Assembly: GCA_030698225.1 (NCBI GenBank)
Contig: JAUYNR010000033.1
Span: 17,977 to 81,976 of the forward strand
Length of the DNA stretch: 64,000 nucleotides
Direction: 5' to 3'
Source: Oxalobacteraceae bacterium
GTDB taxonomy: Bacteria > Pseudomonadota > Gammaproteobacteria > Burkholderiales > Burkholderiaceae_D
Position numbers and translations under genes: made by a program. Shown piece by piece: positions 1 to 8,195 of this stretch. The notes below the pieces were generated by a model. The model saw only the letters and a program-made list of their open reading frames with translations. It was not told the origin of the DNA and did not search any database. Within the stretch, counting starts at the first letter, position 1, and each line of letters begins with the position of its first letter.

Positions 1-220
1 AGGCGGCGCGGGTGGCGTCGTTGGCGATGCCGCAATCGATGATGGTCCAGCCGGCCTCGCCGCGGAACTCATCCTCCAGCAGCCACAGGTTGATGTGGTT
101 CAGCGCGAACGGCAAGCCCATGCGCAGCCAGTGCAGGCCGGGTGCGACCTCCAGCAGTGCGCCGGAAGCCGGCAAGCTGTCGCCGAACGGGTAATCGAGT
201 TGTGCTTCCAGTGCATTCAT
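1..220 (-). CDS. Metallo-beta-lactamase-fold hydrolase, N-terminal part only
   Basis: This reading frame runs off the left edge of the window, so only about the first 73 residues are visible. The N-terminus reads MNALEAQLDYPFG and continues into GLHWLRMGLPFALNHINLWLLED followed by a WTIIDCGIAND stretch. That pattern (beta strands, a NHINLWLL segment, then an 'iDcG' turn) is the usual start of MBL-fold hydrolases of the glyoxalase II type. The metal-binding HxHxDH motif would lie beyond the edge and cannot be checked. An AAGGAAA sequence lies just upstream of the chosen ATG at 218-220. It is divergent from liuR, and REP copy 256-285 lies between them. Confidence 0.7.
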   Translation of the reverse strand, partial: MNALEAQLDYPFGDSLPASGALLEVAPGLHWLRMGLPFALNHINLWLLEDEFRGEAGWTIIDCGIANDATRAA

Positions 221-255
221 GGCGGGTTTCCTTAGTTTGTGGGGTTCGCGCATTC

Positions 256-285
256 AGTAGTGCAGGCCTCCGTGCCTGCACTACT
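256..285. repeat. REP palindrome, compact copy
   Basis: Perfect 12-bp arms (AGTAGTGCAGGC and its complement) flank a 6-base centre. It is the short form of the REP family that also occurs at 2573, 5892, 7115, 7203, 7669, 14757, 15905 and 15975. It lies between the divergent MBL-hydrolase gene and liuR. Confidence 0.85.
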
Positions 286-335
286 GTGCGTAATCCTGTT
301 TTTACACGACAGGCAGACTCGCCTATACAATGCGC

Positions 336-357
336 TTGACGTTAACGTAAACTGCGA
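336..357. promoter_or_regulatory. Probable LiuR operator, degenerate, upstream of liuR
   Basis: The left half-site TTGACGTTAAC at 336-346 is followed by GTAAAC and then a poorly matching right half. The spacing and half-site agree with the better palindromes at 848-869 and 7996-8017. It ends about 27 bases before the liuR start, a position that fits autoregulation. Confidence 0.5.
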
Positions 358-384
358 TTCTAAACACAAATTCAACTTGCTGCC

Positions 385-837
385 ATGCCGACCTATACCA
401 TCACCGAACTGGCGCGCGAATTCGACATCACGCCGCGCGCGATCCGCTTTTATGAAGACCAGGGCTTGATCAGCCCGGCGCGCGAAGGTGCGGGCGGGCG
501 CAGCCGGATCTACGCGGCGCGCGACCGCACCCGCCTGAAACTGACGCTGCGCGGCAAGCGCCTGGGCCTGACCCTGCAGGAAATCAAGAGCCTGGTCGAC
601 ATGTACGAGTCGCCGAAAGACACCGTCGCGCAGACCCAGAGTTTCCTCGACGTGCTGACCCGGCACCGCAAGACGCTGGAACAACAGCGCGAAGACATCG
701 AAGCCGCGCTGACCGAAATCACCGCCCACGAAGCCGAATGCCGGCGCGTGCTGGCCGGCGGCAAGCCGGGCAGGAGCCGATCGAAAAAGATTGCGGCAGC
801 GGCAGCCGGCCCGGACGCTGCAATCCGGCCCGAATAA
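385..837 (+). CDS. liuR: MerR-family regulator of branched-chain acyl-CoA catabolism (LiuR-like)
   Basis: This 150-residue protein opens with a MerR winged helix-turn-helix (residues about 4-31, YTITELAREFDITPRAIRFYEDQGL). A long helical dimerisation segment follows, and the tail is rich in Lys and Ala. The effector region has no conserved cysteine pattern, which argues against a metal-sensing MerR. Its position next to a thioesterase and isovaleryl-CoA dehydrogenase is typical of LiuR, the repressor of leucine/isovalerate degradation genes described in proteobacteria. Palindromes of the expected type flank it at 336-357 and 848-869. No strong Shine-Dalgarno sequence is visible before the ATG. 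The specific LiuR assignment is inferred from context plus the sites. Confidence 0.85.
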   Translation: MPTYTITELAREFDITPRAIRFYEDQGLISPAREGAGGRSRIYAARDRTRLKLTLRGKRLGLTLQEIKSLVDMYESPKDTVAQTQSFLDVLTRHRKTLEQQREDIEAALTEITAHEAECRRVLAGGKPGRSRSKKIAAAAAGPDAAIRPE

Positions 838-847
838 CATCCGATGG

Positions 848-869
848 TTGACGTTTACGTTAACGTCAA
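848..869. promoter_or_regulatory. LiuR-type operator before the thioesterase-ivd genes
   Basis: A 22-bp palindrome with half-site TTGACGTTTAC and a single mismatch in the other arm. It fills the gap between the liuR stop (837) and the thioesterase start (919). It shares the ACGTTTACGT core with the site at 7996-8017. Confidence 0.75.
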
Positions 870-918
870 TTAGATGTACTATTTCGCTCCGGTCACCGTA
901 TTTTCTGCAAAGGTCGAA

Positions 919-1380
919 ATGGATAATGTTCTTCAAGTTGTTGACGTAGCCGAGCAGGTCGCAAACCAGATCCGCGTCAGCCTGGCAAGTCAGGGCGCGC
1001 TGGCCGCCTGGAATGTGCGTCTGACCCGCCTCACCCCCGGCGAATGCGAAATCGTGCTGCCGATGAGCGCGGCGGTGACCCAGCAGCATGGTTATTTTCA
1101 CGGTGGCGTGATCGGCGCGCTGGCCGATGTGGCCGGCGGCTATGCGGCCAACACGCTGCTGATGCCCGACAACGAATGCCTGACCGCCGAATACAAGATC
1201 AATATCGTCGCGCCCGGGATCGGCGAACGCCTGATCGCGCGCGGCCGCGTGCTGAAATCCGGAAGAACGCTGGTGATTACCGGCGCCGAAGTTTACGTGC
1301 GCAACAACGGAGTCGAAAAACTCTGCGCGATCATGCAGCAAACCCTGTTTGTAATCCCTGTAACTTCCAACCCAACGTGA
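919..1380 (+). CDS. PaaI-type hotdog thioesterase
   Basis: A 153-residue protein of the hotdog fold. The segment [19 protein letters not shown] (HGG at residues 61-63) is the hallmark of PaaI/YbgC-like acyl-CoA thioesterases that remove CoA from stalled acyl-CoA intermediates. The ATG at 919 is preferred over the in-frame ATG at 874: it has an AAAGG five bases upstream, whereas 874 lies only four bases after the operator palindrome and has no ribosome binding site. It is the first gene of the liu transcription unit, and its stop is 7 bases before ivd. The true substrate cannot be told from sequence; a branched acyl-CoA is likely from context. Confidence 0.8.
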   Translation: MDNVLQVVDVAEQVANQIRVSLASQGALAAWNVRLTRLTPGECEIVLPMSAAVTQQHGYFHGGVIGALADVAGGYAANTLLMPDNECLTAEYKINIVAPGIGERLIARGRVLKSGRTLVITGAEVYVRNNGVEKLCAIMQQTLFVIPVTSNPT

Positions 1381-1387
1381 GGACGAC

Positions 1388-2572
1388 ATGCTCCACTTAC
1401 CCGGCTTGAGCTTTGACCACGGCGAAGACATCGCCGCGCTGCGCGACACCATCTCCCAATTCGCGCAGGCTGAAATCGCGCCGCGCGCGGCCGAACTCGA
1501 CCGCAACGACCAGTTTCCGATGGATCTGTGGAAAAAAATGGGCGACCTCGGCTTGCTCGGGATCACCGTCCCGGAACAGGACGGCGGCATCGGCATGGGT
1601 TACCTGGCGCACATCATCGCGATGGAAGAAATCTCGCGCGCGTCGGCCTCGGTCGGGCTGTCGTATGGCGCGCACTCGAACCTGTGCGTCAACCAGATCA
1701 AGCGCAACGGCACGCCGGAGCAAAAAGCCCAATATCTGCCTAGTCTGATCTCCGGCGACCATATCGGCGCGCTGGCGATGTCGGAGCCGAACGCCGGTTC
1801 CGACGTGGTCAGCATGAAGCTGCGCGCCGACCTGAAGGGCGACCGCTATGTGTTGAACGGCAACAAGATGTGGATCACCAACGGCCCGGACGCCGATACG
1901 CTGGTGGTGTATGCGAAGACCGATCTGGCAGCCGGGCCGCGCGGCATGACCGCTTTCATCGTCGAAAAGGGTTTCAAAGGCTTTTCGATCGCGCAAAAGC
2001 TCGACAAGCTCGGCAGGCGCGGCTCGCACACCGGCGAACTGGTGTTCCGGGACTGCGAAGTGCCGGTTGAAAACATCCTCGGCGGCCTCGGGCGCGGCGT
2101 CAACGTGCTGATGTCGGGCCTGGATTTCGAGCGCACCGTGCTGTCGGGCGGACCGCTGGGCATCATGCAAGCCTGCATGGACGTGGTGGTGCCGTATGTC
2201 CACGAGCGCAAGCAGTTCGGCCAGGCGATCGGCGAATTCCAGCTGATGCAGGGCAAGCTGGCCGACATGTATTCGACCATGATGGCCTGCAAATCGTATG
2301 TCTACGCGGTCGGCCAGGCCTGCGACCGGGCGCAGAATCCGGAAGCGGTGCGCGCGCTGCGCAAGGATGCGGCCGGCGCGATCCTGTATTCGGCTGAAAA
2401 AGCCACCTGGATGGCCGGCGAAGCGATCCAGGCCCTGGGCGGCAACGGCTACATCAACGAATATCCGGTCGGCCGCCTGTGGCGCGACGCCAAGCTGTAC
2501 GAAATCGGCGCCGGCACCAGCGAAATCCGCCGCATGCTGATCGGGCGCGAACTGTTTGCCGAGACGATGTGA
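1388..2572 (+). CDS. ivd: Isovaleryl-CoA dehydrogenase
   Basis: A 394-residue acyl-CoA dehydrogenase. It oxidises isovaleryl-CoA to 3-methylcrotonyl-CoA with FAD, the third step of leucine degradation. Acyl-CoA dehydrogenase signatures are present ([11 protein letters not shown] near 130-140 and the C-terminal [13 protein letters not shown]). Two details favour isovaleryl-CoA specificity. The usual catalytic Glu near the C-terminus is replaced by Gly in [13 protein letters not shown] Glu is instead present at about residue 248 in [15 protein letters not shown], the position of the base in characterised isovaleryl-CoA dehydrogenases. GAGGA precedes the ATG. The REP hairpin at 2573-2625 directly follows the stop. 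Confidence 0.93.
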   Translation: MLHLPGLSFDHGEDIAALRDTISQFAQAEIAPRAAELDRNDQFPMDLWKKMGDLGLLGITVPEQDGGIGMGYLAHIIAMEEISRASASVGLSYGAHSNLCVNQIKRNGTPEQKAQYLPSLISGDHIGALAMSEPNAGSDVVSMKLRADLKGDRYVLNGNKMWITNGPDADTLVVYAKTDLAAGPRGMTAFIVEKGFKGFSIAQKLDKLGRRGSHTGELVFRDCEVPVENILGGLGRGVNVLMSGLDFERTVLSGGPLGIMQACMDVVVPYVHERKQFGQAIGEFQLMQGKLADMYSTMMACKSYVYAVGQACDRAQNPEAVRALRKDAAGAILYSAEKATWMAGEAIQALGGNGYINEYPVGRLWRDAKLYEIGAGTSEIRRMLIGRELFAETM

Positions 2573-2625
2573 GGTGTGCAGGCCTCCGTGCCTGCATGCA
2601 GGGACGGAGGCCTGCACACCTTTTT
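2573..2625. repeat. REP palindrome with T-run, likely serving as ivd terminator
   Basis: Perfect 17-bp arms (GGTGTGCAGGCCTCCGT at 2573-2589 and its complement at 2604-2620) are followed at once by five T. It begins one base after the ivd stop codon. Structurally it could act as a Rho-independent terminator between ivd and aceK. Confidence 0.8.
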
Positions 2626-2680
2626 CACGGGTATCGAATGGTGCTAAATTAGTGGCAATACAAGCACATAACCAATACAC

Positions 2681-4444
2681 ATGGCCGCATCCACCTTTCC
2701 CAAACTTTTATCGTCGCAGGTCGGCTACGACATGGCGCGCACCATGCTGGACGGCTTCGACAAGCATTACCGGCTGTTCCAGGAAGCCAGTCAGACCGCG
2801 CGCGACCGGTTCGTGGCGCAGGACTGGCACGGGATGCGCCAGTTGCAGCGCGACCGCATCGCGTTCTACGATGCGCGCGTCAAGGAGGCGGTGGATATCC
2901 TGGAAGACGAATACGATGCCGCCACGCTCGACGACGAAGTCTGGCAGCAGGTCAAGCTGCATTACATCGGCCTCCTGACCCGCTATCACCGGCCGGAACT
3001 GGCCGAGACTTTCTACAATTCGGTGTTTACCCGGATGATGCACCGCTCGTATTACAACAACGATTTCATTTTCGTGCATCCAGCGGTGGCGACCGAATAC
3101 ATCGAGAACGACGATCCGGCCAGCCGTCCGACCTACCGCGCCTATTACCCGCACCAGGACGGCTTTGCCAAGACCATAGCGCGCATCGTCAACAATTGTT
3201 CGATGGCAACACCGTTCGACGACCTGGAACGCGATGCCGGCTGGGTGGTGCGCGCGTTCGAGGATGAGTTCGGGCCCACCGCGGAGGCCCAGAACTTCCA
3301 GATCCATGTGCTCAACGGACTGTTTTACCGCAACAAGACCGCCTACGCGATAGGCCGCATCATCAATGACGACAACGTGATCCCGATGGCGCTGGCGATC
3401 CGGCACCGGCCGGACGGCAAGCTGTGCATCGATACCGCGCTGTTTCGCGAGCAGGATCTGGCGGTGGTGTTCAGCTACACGCACGCGTATTTCCTGGTCG
3501 AGATGGAGATCCCTTCGGCTTTCGTGCAATTTTTGCGCACGCTGATGCCGCGCAAGCCGAAGGCCGAGATCTACACCTCGCTGGGCTTGCAAAAACACGG
3601 CAAGAACCTGTTTTACCGCGATTACCTGCATCACCTGAAGCATTCCAGCGACGACTTCATCATCGCGCCCGGGATCAAGGGGATGGTCATGCTGGTGTTC
3701 ACCCTGTCCTCGTTCCCATACGTGTTCAAGGTGATCAAGGATTTTTTCCCGCCGCCGAAAGACACCACGCGCGCGATCATCGAATCCAAGTACAAGCTGG
3801 TGAAAGAGCATGACCGCGGCGGCCGCATGGCCGATACACTGGAGTTCTCGAACGTCGCATTCCCGCTGTCGCGCATGGATGAAGCACTGATCCGCGAACT
3901 GCAGACGCACGCGCCGTCGCAGATAGAAATCATCGGCCAGGAAGTCTTCATCAAGCACTGCTACATCGAACGCCGCATGACGCCGCTGAACATCTGGCTG
4001 CAGCAGGGCACCGATGCGCAGGTAGAGCACGGCATCATCGAGTACGGCCGTGCAGTCAAGGAACTGATTTCGGCCAACATCTTCCCCGGCGACATGCTGT
4101 TCAAGAACTTCGGCGTGACGCGCCACGGCCGGGTGGTGTTCTACGATTACGACGAGATCGAATACCTGACCGATTGCGTGATCCGCCATGTGCCCGAGGC
4201 GCGCAACGAGGAGGAGGAAATGAGCGGCGAAACCTGGTACAACGTCGGCCCGCACGACATTTTCCCGGAAACCTACCGCACCTTCCTGCTCGGCGACGCG
4301 CGGGTGCGCAAGTATTTCCTGCAGCACCATCCGGACTTTTTCGATCCGGCGATGTGGCAGCGCTACAAGGACCTGTTGCTGGCCGGCCATTACAGCGACG
4401 TGTTTCCGTATGCGCAGCAATGCCGGTTTATTAATCGGTATTGA
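2681..4444 (+). CDS. aceK: Isocitrate dehydrogenase kinase/phosphatase
   Basis: A 587-residue AceK. The bifunctional enzyme phosphorylates and dephosphorylates isocitrate dehydrogenase and so diverts carbon to the glyoxylate shunt when growth is on acetate or acetyl-CoA. The ATP-binding segment [13 protein letters not shown] followed by PYVFKVIKD is clear. The C-terminal half carries the kinase-like [26 protein letters not shown] motif. Length matches the family. It follows ivd but is separated by a terminator-like REP, so it may have its own promoter. A link with leucine catabolism makes sense because that pathway yields acetyl-CoA and acetoacetate. Confidence 0.96.
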   Translation: MAASTFPKLLSSQVGYDMARTMLDGFDKHYRLFQEASQTARDRFVAQDWHGMRQLQRDRIAFYDARVKEAVDILEDEYDAATLDDEVWQQVKLHYIGLLTRYHRPELAETFYNSVFTRMMHRSYYNNDFIFVHPAVATEYIENDDPASRPTYRAYYPHQDGFAKTIARIVNNCSMATPFDDLERDAGWVVRAFEDEFGPTAEAQNFQIHVLNGLFYRNKTAYAIGRIINDDNVIPMALAIRHRPDGKLCIDTALFREQDLAVVFSYTHAYFLVEMEIPSAFVQFLRTLMPRKPKAEIYTSLGLQKHGKNLFYRDYLHHLKHSSDDFIIAPGIKGMVMLVFTLSSFPYVFKVIKDFFPPPKDTTRAIIESKYKLVKEHDRGGRMADTLEFSNVAFPLSRMDEALIRELQTHAPSQIEIIGQEVFIKHCYIERRMTPLNIWLQQGTDAQVEHGIIEYGRAVKELISANIFPGDMLFKNFGVTRHGRVVFYDYDEIEYLTDCVIRHVPEARNEEEEMSGETWYNVGPHDIFPETYRTFLLGDARVRKYFLQHHPDFFDPAMWQRYKDLLLAGHYSDVFPYAQQCRFINRY

Positions 4445-4496
4445 TGGCATGCAAATTTTTAGTCAATTATGAACAATTGCCAAGCGAAGCGGTTTC

Positions 4497-4566
4497 TGTA
4501 GGAGCGCACCCGGGCGCGATCGCCGGCAGCATGGGCAATCCGGTCGCGCCCGGGTGCGCTCCTACA
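4497..4566. repeat. 70-bp imperfect palindromic element (GC-rich)
   Basis: Perfect 23-bp arms (starting TGTAGGAGCGCACCCGGGCG) flank a 24-base centre. It lies in the 258-base gap between aceK and the thiolase. This is the only copy of this palindrome seen in the window. Confidence 0.8.
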
Positions 4567-4596
4567 AAATCACGATATTGAATTTTTTATTTACAT

Positions 4597-4680
4597 GGAG
4601 TATGCCTAAAAATAGGCGTGCTCAGCATATATTCATTGCGGTATGAAAAGTTACATACAGTAGTATTTAGTATTTTAACC
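4597..4680 (+). repeat. GGAGTATG two-hairpin element, copy 1
   Basis: Starts GGAGTATG. The first hairpin is GCCTA (4604-4608) with TAGGC (4613-4617), and the second region is GCATATATTCATTGCGG. The sequence is then A+T rich to about 4680, just before the thiolase ribosome binding site. It belongs to the dispersed family also found at 12535, 20183, 30158, 38625, 39930, 46753, 52547 and 60238. Confidence 0.65.
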
Positions 4681-4702
4681 GTACTTTTAAAAGAGGTGTG
4701 AT

Positions 4703-5884
4703 ATGCAAGATCCAATCGTAATCGTCGGCGCAGCACGTACTCCGATGGGCGCCTTTCAAGGCGATTTTTCATCCGTTAGCGCCAATGAACTCGGCGCGGT
4801 CGCGATCAGGGCCGCAGTCGAGCGTTCCGGCGTCAATCCGGAACTGGTCGAAAACGTATTCTTCGGCAACTGCCTGATGGCCGGCCAGGGCCAAGCGCCG
4901 GCGCGCCAGGCCGCGATCAAGGCCGGCTTGCCGCTGTCGGCCGGTGCGGTCACGATGTCCAAGATGTGCGGCTCGGCAATGCAGGCCGCGATCTTCGCGT
5001 TCGACACCATCAGCGCCGGCACCAATGAAGTGATCGTCGCCGGCGGTATGGAATCGATGACCAACGCGCCGTACCTGATCCCGAAGGCGCGCGGCGGCTA
5101 CCGGATCGGCCACGGCATGATCTACGACCACATGATGCTGGACGGGCTGGAAGACGCATACGAGAAGGGCCGCTCGATGGGGACCTTCGGCGAGGAATGC
5201 GCGGCGCAATATCAATTCACCCGCGAGCAGCAGGACGCGTTTGCGATGGAATCGGTGCGGCGCGCGCAGGCCGCCACCGCCGACGGCTCGTTCCAGTGGG
5301 AAATCGCGCCAGTCACCGTGTCCGGCCGCGGCGGCGATCTGATCGTCGAGAAGGATGAGGGCCCTTTGAAAGCCAAGCTCGACAAGATTCCGTCACTGAA
5401 ACCCGCATTCCAGAAGGACGGCACCATCACCGCCGCCTCCTCTTCGTCGATCAACGACGGCGCGGCAGCGCTGGTGATGATGCGCGAATCGACCGCCAAA
5501 AAACTCGGCTGCACGGTGATCGCCCGGGTGCTCGCGCATGCGACCCATTCGCAGGCGCCGAACACTTTCGCCACCGCACCGGTCGGCGCAATCGAAAAGC
5601 TATACAAGAAGGTCGGCTGGAGCACGTCCGAGGTCGATCTGTTCGAGATCAACGAAGCGTTCGCGGTGGTGCCGATGGCGGCGATGCAGGAACACGGCAT
5701 TCCACGCGACAAGGTCAACGTGCATGGCGGCGCTTGCGCGCTGGGCCACCCGATCGGCGCTTCCGGCGCCCGCATCATCGTCACGCTGATCGGCGCATTG
5801 AAAAAGACCGGCGGCAAGCGCGGCGTCGCCAGCCTGTGCATCGGCGGCGGCGAAGCGACTGCGGTCGCGATCGAAATGGCGTAA
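4703..5884 (+). CDS. Acetyl-CoA C-acetyltransferase (thiolase)
   Basis: A 393-residue thiolase that condenses two acetyl-CoA, or cleaves acetoacetyl-CoA. The three catalytic elements are visible: Cys89 in SKMCGSAM, His349 in CALGHPIGASGA and Cys379 in CIGGGEA. The GGMESMTNAP motif is typical of the biosynthetic/AtoB-PhaA subgroup. AGAGGTG lies before the ATG. In this setting it can cleave the acetoacetyl-CoA left at the end of leucine degradation. A role in polyhydroxybutyrate synthesis is also possible, but no phaB or phaC is near. Confidence 0.92.
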   Translation: MQDPIVIVGAARTPMGAFQGDFSSVSANELGAVAIRAAVERSGVNPELVENVFFGNCLMAGQGQAPARQAAIKAGLPLSAGAVTMSKMCGSAMQAAIFAFDTISAGTNEVIVAGGMESMTNAPYLIPKARGGYRIGHGMIYDHMMLDGLEDAYEKGRSMGTFGEECAAQYQFTREQQDAFAMESVRRAQAATADGSFQWEIAPVTVSGRGGDLIVEKDEGPLKAKLDKIPSLKPAFQKDGTITAASSSSINDGAAALVMMRESTAKKLGCTVIARVLAHATHSQAPNTFATAPVGAIEKLYKKVGWSTSEVDLFEINEAFAVVPMAAMQEHGIPRDKVNVHGGACALGHPIGASGARIIVTLIGALKKTGGKRGVASLCIGGGEATAVAIEMA

Positions 5885-5891
5885 TGTTTTA

Positions 5892-5947
5892 AGTAGTGCA
5901 GGCCTCCGTGCCTGCGGCCCGGCGCAGGCACGGAGGCCTGCACTACT
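5892..5947. repeat. REP palindrome, full-length copy
   Basis: Perfect 24-bp arms (5892-5915 and 5924-5947) flank an 8-base centre. It occupies most of the 90-base gap between the thiolase and the acyl-CoA dehydrogenase. Arm sequence begins AGTAGTGCAGGCCTCCGTG. Confidence 0.9.
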
Positions 5948-5974
5948 CCAAAATTTCACAAGGCAGCTCCCGAC

Positions 5975-7114
5975 ATGGTCTTATCCGAACAGCACCAAAT
6001 GATCCGCGATGCGTTGCGCGCATTTTCACAGGAACGCCTGCTGCCGAACGCCGCGCGCTGGGACAAGGAGCATCATTTTCCGAAGGAAGAACTGAAGGAA
6101 CTGGCCGCGCTCGGCGCGTTCGGCGTCGCAGTGCCGGAAGAACTGGGCGGGGCCGGCCTCGATTACCTGTCGCTGGCGCTGGTGCTTGAAGAAATCGCCG
6201 CCGGCGACGGCGGCACCTCGACCGTGATCTCGGTCAACAACTGCCCGGTCTGCTCGATCGCGATGATGTACGCCAACGATGCGCAAAAGGAACAGTTCCT
6301 GCGGCCGCTGGCCAGGGGCGAGATGCTGGGCGCATTCTGCCTGACCGAGCCGCATACCGGCAGCGACGCGGCCGCGCTGCGCACCACGGCCGAAAGAGTC
6401 ACCACTGCCGACGACGATTATTACGTGCTGAACGGCGTCAAGCAGTTCATCACCAGCGGCAAGTACGCGGATGTCGCGATCGTGATGGCGGTCACCGACA
6501 AGGCGGCCGGCAAGAAAGGCATCAGCGCGTTCTGGGTGCGCACCGACACTCCCGGCTACATCGTGACCCGGCTGGAAGAAAAGCTCGGCCAGCATTCGTC
6601 GGACACCGCGCAAATCCTGTTCGAGAACTGCCGGGTGCCGCGCGAGAACCTGATCGGCGAAGAAGGCCAGGGCTACAAGATCGCGCTGTCCGGACTCGAA
6701 GGCGGGCGCATCGGCATCGCCTCGCAAGCGGTCGGCATGGCGCGCGCCGCATTCGACGCCGCGCTGCTGTATGCGAAGGAGCGGGAGAGCTTCGGCAAGC
6801 CGATTTTCGAACACCAGGCGGTGCAGTTCAAGCTGGCCGAGATGGCGACCCAGATCGAAGCGGCGCGCCAGTTGATCCAGCACGCGGCCAGCATGAAGGA
6901 CGCCGGCCTGCCGTGCCTGAAGGAAGCGGCGATGGCCAAGCTGTTCGCGTCGGAGATGGCGGAAAAGGTCTGCTCGGACGCGATCCAGATTCACGGCGGC
7001 TACGGCTATGTGACCGATTTCCCGGTCGAGCGGATTTACCGCGACGTGCGGGTGTGCCAGATTTACGAAGGCACCAGCGATATCCAGAAAATTTTGATCG
7101 GGCGCGCGCTGTAA
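5975..7114 (+). CDS. Acyl-CoA dehydrogenase, short/branched-chain type
   Basis: A 379-residue FAD-dependent acyl-CoA dehydrogenase. FCLTEPHTGSDAAAL and SDAIQIHGGYGYVTDFPVERIYRD are the two family signatures. Unlike ivd at 1388, the catalytic base is at the usual place (Glu365 in IYEGTSDIQK). It therefore belongs with short-chain or 2-methyl-branched acyl-CoA dehydrogenases and is not a second isovaleryl-CoA dehydrogenase. Context suggests 2-methylbutyryl-, isobutyryl- or butyryl-CoA as substrate, which sequence cannot decide. No strong ribosome binding site is seen before the ATG. Confidence 0.9.
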   Translation: MVLSEQHQMIRDALRAFSQERLLPNAARWDKEHHFPKEELKELAALGAFGVAVPEELGGAGLDYLSLALVLEEIAAGDGGTSTVISVNNCPVCSIAMMYANDAQKEQFLRPLARGEMLGAFCLTEPHTGSDAAALRTTAERVTTADDDYYVLNGVKQFITSGKYADVAIVMAVTDKAAGKKGISAFWVRTDTPGYIVTRLEEKLGQHSSDTAQILFENCRVPRENLIGEEGQGYKIALSGLEGGRIGIASQAVGMARAAFDAALLYAKERESFGKPIFEHQAVQFKLAEMATQIEAARQLIQHAASMKDAGLPCLKEAAMAKLFASEMAEKVCSDAIQIHGGYGYVTDFPVERIYRDVRVCQIYEGTSDIQKILIGRAL

Positions 7115-7163
7115 AGTAGTAGCGTAGGCCTCCGTGCCTGCGCCGGGCCGCAGGTCCGGAAGC
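7115..7163. repeat. REP palindrome, degenerate copy upstream of RAYT
   Basis: Begins AGTAGTAGCGTAGGCCTCCGTGCC and contains CCGCAGG in the second arm, with several mismatches. It starts at the stop codon of the acyl-CoA dehydrogenase. Confidence 0.7.
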
Positions 7164-7202
7164 CTTAATATTGCTTAAGAACCAAAAGACTAACGCTATA
7201 GG

Positions 7203-7227
7203 CTTGCAGGCAGGGAGGCCTGCACTA
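7203..7227. repeat. REP half-palindrome immediately upstream of RAYT
   Basis: CTTGCAGGCAGGGAGGCCTGCACTA matches the right arm of the REP family with one change. It ends 7 bases before the RAYT start codon. Confidence 0.7.
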
Positions 7228-7234
7228 TTCCTTT

Positions 7235-7726
7235 ATGGATAATCTGCAAATCTACCGCCGCAATTTGCCGCACTGGCGTCTTGATGGGGCCGTGTATTTT
7301 GTTACTTGGCGTTTATATCCGGGGCGCCCCGTGTTGCAACCGGATGAGAGGACAAAGATTGTCGAAATATTGTGTCATTTTGAAAAAGCCCGTTACCTGC
7401 TGATTGCCTATGTCGTGATGGACGATCATGTGCATGTTGTGTTGCAACCTGCAGAGTGTGTTTCATTGCAACAAATCGTGCATAGCTGGAAATCATTTTC
7501 AGCACGCAGGCTTCAGCAAGAGAATGGACGTATTGGCGCGCTCTGGCAAAAAGAATCGTTCGATCGTATTGTCCGAAACGAAACCGAATGGCTTGAAAAA
7601 ATTCAGTACGTCATGAATAACCCCTACAAGCGCTGGCCGGAAATGACCGCGTACCCCTGGGTTTACCCAGTAGCGCAGGCCTCCGTGCCTGCGGCCCGGT
7701 GCAGGCACGGAGGCCTGCACTACTAA
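7235..7726 (+). CDS. REP-associated tyrosine transposase (RAYT)
   Basis: A 163-residue protein of the Y1-transposase (TnpA-REP) family, related to IS200/IS605 transposases and thought to process and spread REP palindromes. The catalytic HxH is His65/His67 in VVMDDHVHVVLQP, and the conserved Tyr is Tyr125 in WLEKIQYVMNNPYKR. The FVTWRL strand near the N-terminus is also typical. REP sequence flanks it on both sides (7115-7227 and 7669-7724). The last 18 or so residues (QASVPAARCRHGGLHY) are encoded by the downstream REP itself. Codon use is less GC-rich than the neighbouring genes. Confidence 0.9.
   Translation: MDNLQIYRRNLPHWRLDGAVYFVTWRLYPGRPVLQPDERTKIVEILCHFEKARYLLIAYVVMDDHVHVVLQPAECVSLQQIVHSWKSFSARRLQQENGRIGALWQKESFDRIVRNETEWLEKIQYVMNNPYKRWPEMTAYPWVYPVAQASVPAARCRHGGLHY
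7669..7724. repeat. REP palindrome overlapping the RAYT 3' end
   Basis: Full-length copy with 24-bp arms (AGTAGCGCAGGC... / ...GCCTGCACTACT, one mismatch). It supplies the last codons of RAYT, whose stop lies at its right boundary. Confidence 0.9.
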
Positions 7727-7738
7727 AAGGACACGGCC

Positions 7739-8185
7739 ATGAAAAAAATCGATCAACCCGCAGCGCCGGCCTGCCCGTGCGGCGGCCGCGCGTTTGCCGC
7801 TTGCTGTGCGCCGTTTCTCTGCGGCACGCAACTGCCGGCCAGCGCCGAGGCGCTGATGCGCTCGCGGTATACCGCCTACACCTTGCGCGACGAAGCGTAT
7901 CTGCGCGCGACCTGGCACCCCGATACCCGCCCGGCAGAAGGCTTATTCGATGCAGATGAGGGCTTGACCTGGCTCGGACTTGAGGTAAAATCTGATTTAC
8001 GTTTACGTAAACGTAAACAAGCGCATGCAGATGCAGAAATGAGTGACGCCGGCGCAGAGTCCGCTACCGTGGATTTCGTCGCCCGTTACAAGGTTGGCGG
8101 CCGCGCCCATCGGCTGCACGAGGTCAGCCGTTTCGTGCGGGAACAGGGACGCTGGTTGTATGTTGATGGCAGTTTTCCGGAGTGA
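7739..8185 (+). CDS. YchJ-family protein (UPF0225) with a regulatory-site insertion
   Basis: A 148-residue protein. The N-terminus carries a SEC-C-like zinc ligand set (Cys12, Cys14, Cys22, Cys23 in PACPCGGRAFAACCAP). The LMRSRYTAY, WHPDTRP and WLGLEV blocks and the closing FVARYKVGGRAHRLHEVSRF are typical of YchJ proteins, whose function is unknown. Between WLGLEV and FVARY there are about 14 more residues than I recall for E. coli YchJ. That extra stretch starts with DLRLRKRK, encoded exactly by the LiuR-type palindrome at 7996-8017. The E. coli C-terminal second SEC-C motif is absent. Confidence 0.85.
   Translation: MKKIDQPAAPACPCGGRAFAACCAPFLCGTQLPASAEALMRSRYTAYTLRDEAYLRATWHPDTRPAEGLFDADEGLTWLGLEVKSDLRLRKRKQAHADAEMSDAGAESATVDFVARYKVGGRAHRLHEVSRFVREQGRWLYVDGSFPE
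7996..8017. promoter_or_regulatory. Perfect LiuR-type palindrome inside the YchJ-family gene
   Basis: A perfect 22-bp palindrome with half-site TTTACGTTTAC. It is the best match in the window to the sites flanking liuR. It lies about 180 bases upstream of the acyl-CoA ligase start and within codons 86-93 of the preceding gene. From position it most likely controls the ligase-mccB-hydratase genes. No promoter elements could be assigned with certainty. Confidence 0.75.
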
Positions 8186-8195
8186 TTGAACAGCA

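Noticed and set aside
1397..2680. Long minus-strand open frame (427 codons) opposite ivd
   Set aside because: Composition is that of an antisense shadow in GC-rich DNA (His, Arg, Gln, Asp rich, no motif), while the plus strand encodes a clear dehydrogenase.
2708..4450. 580-codon minus-strand open frame opposite aceK
   Set aside because: Mirrors the aceK coding sequence, with no start signal and no recognisable domain.
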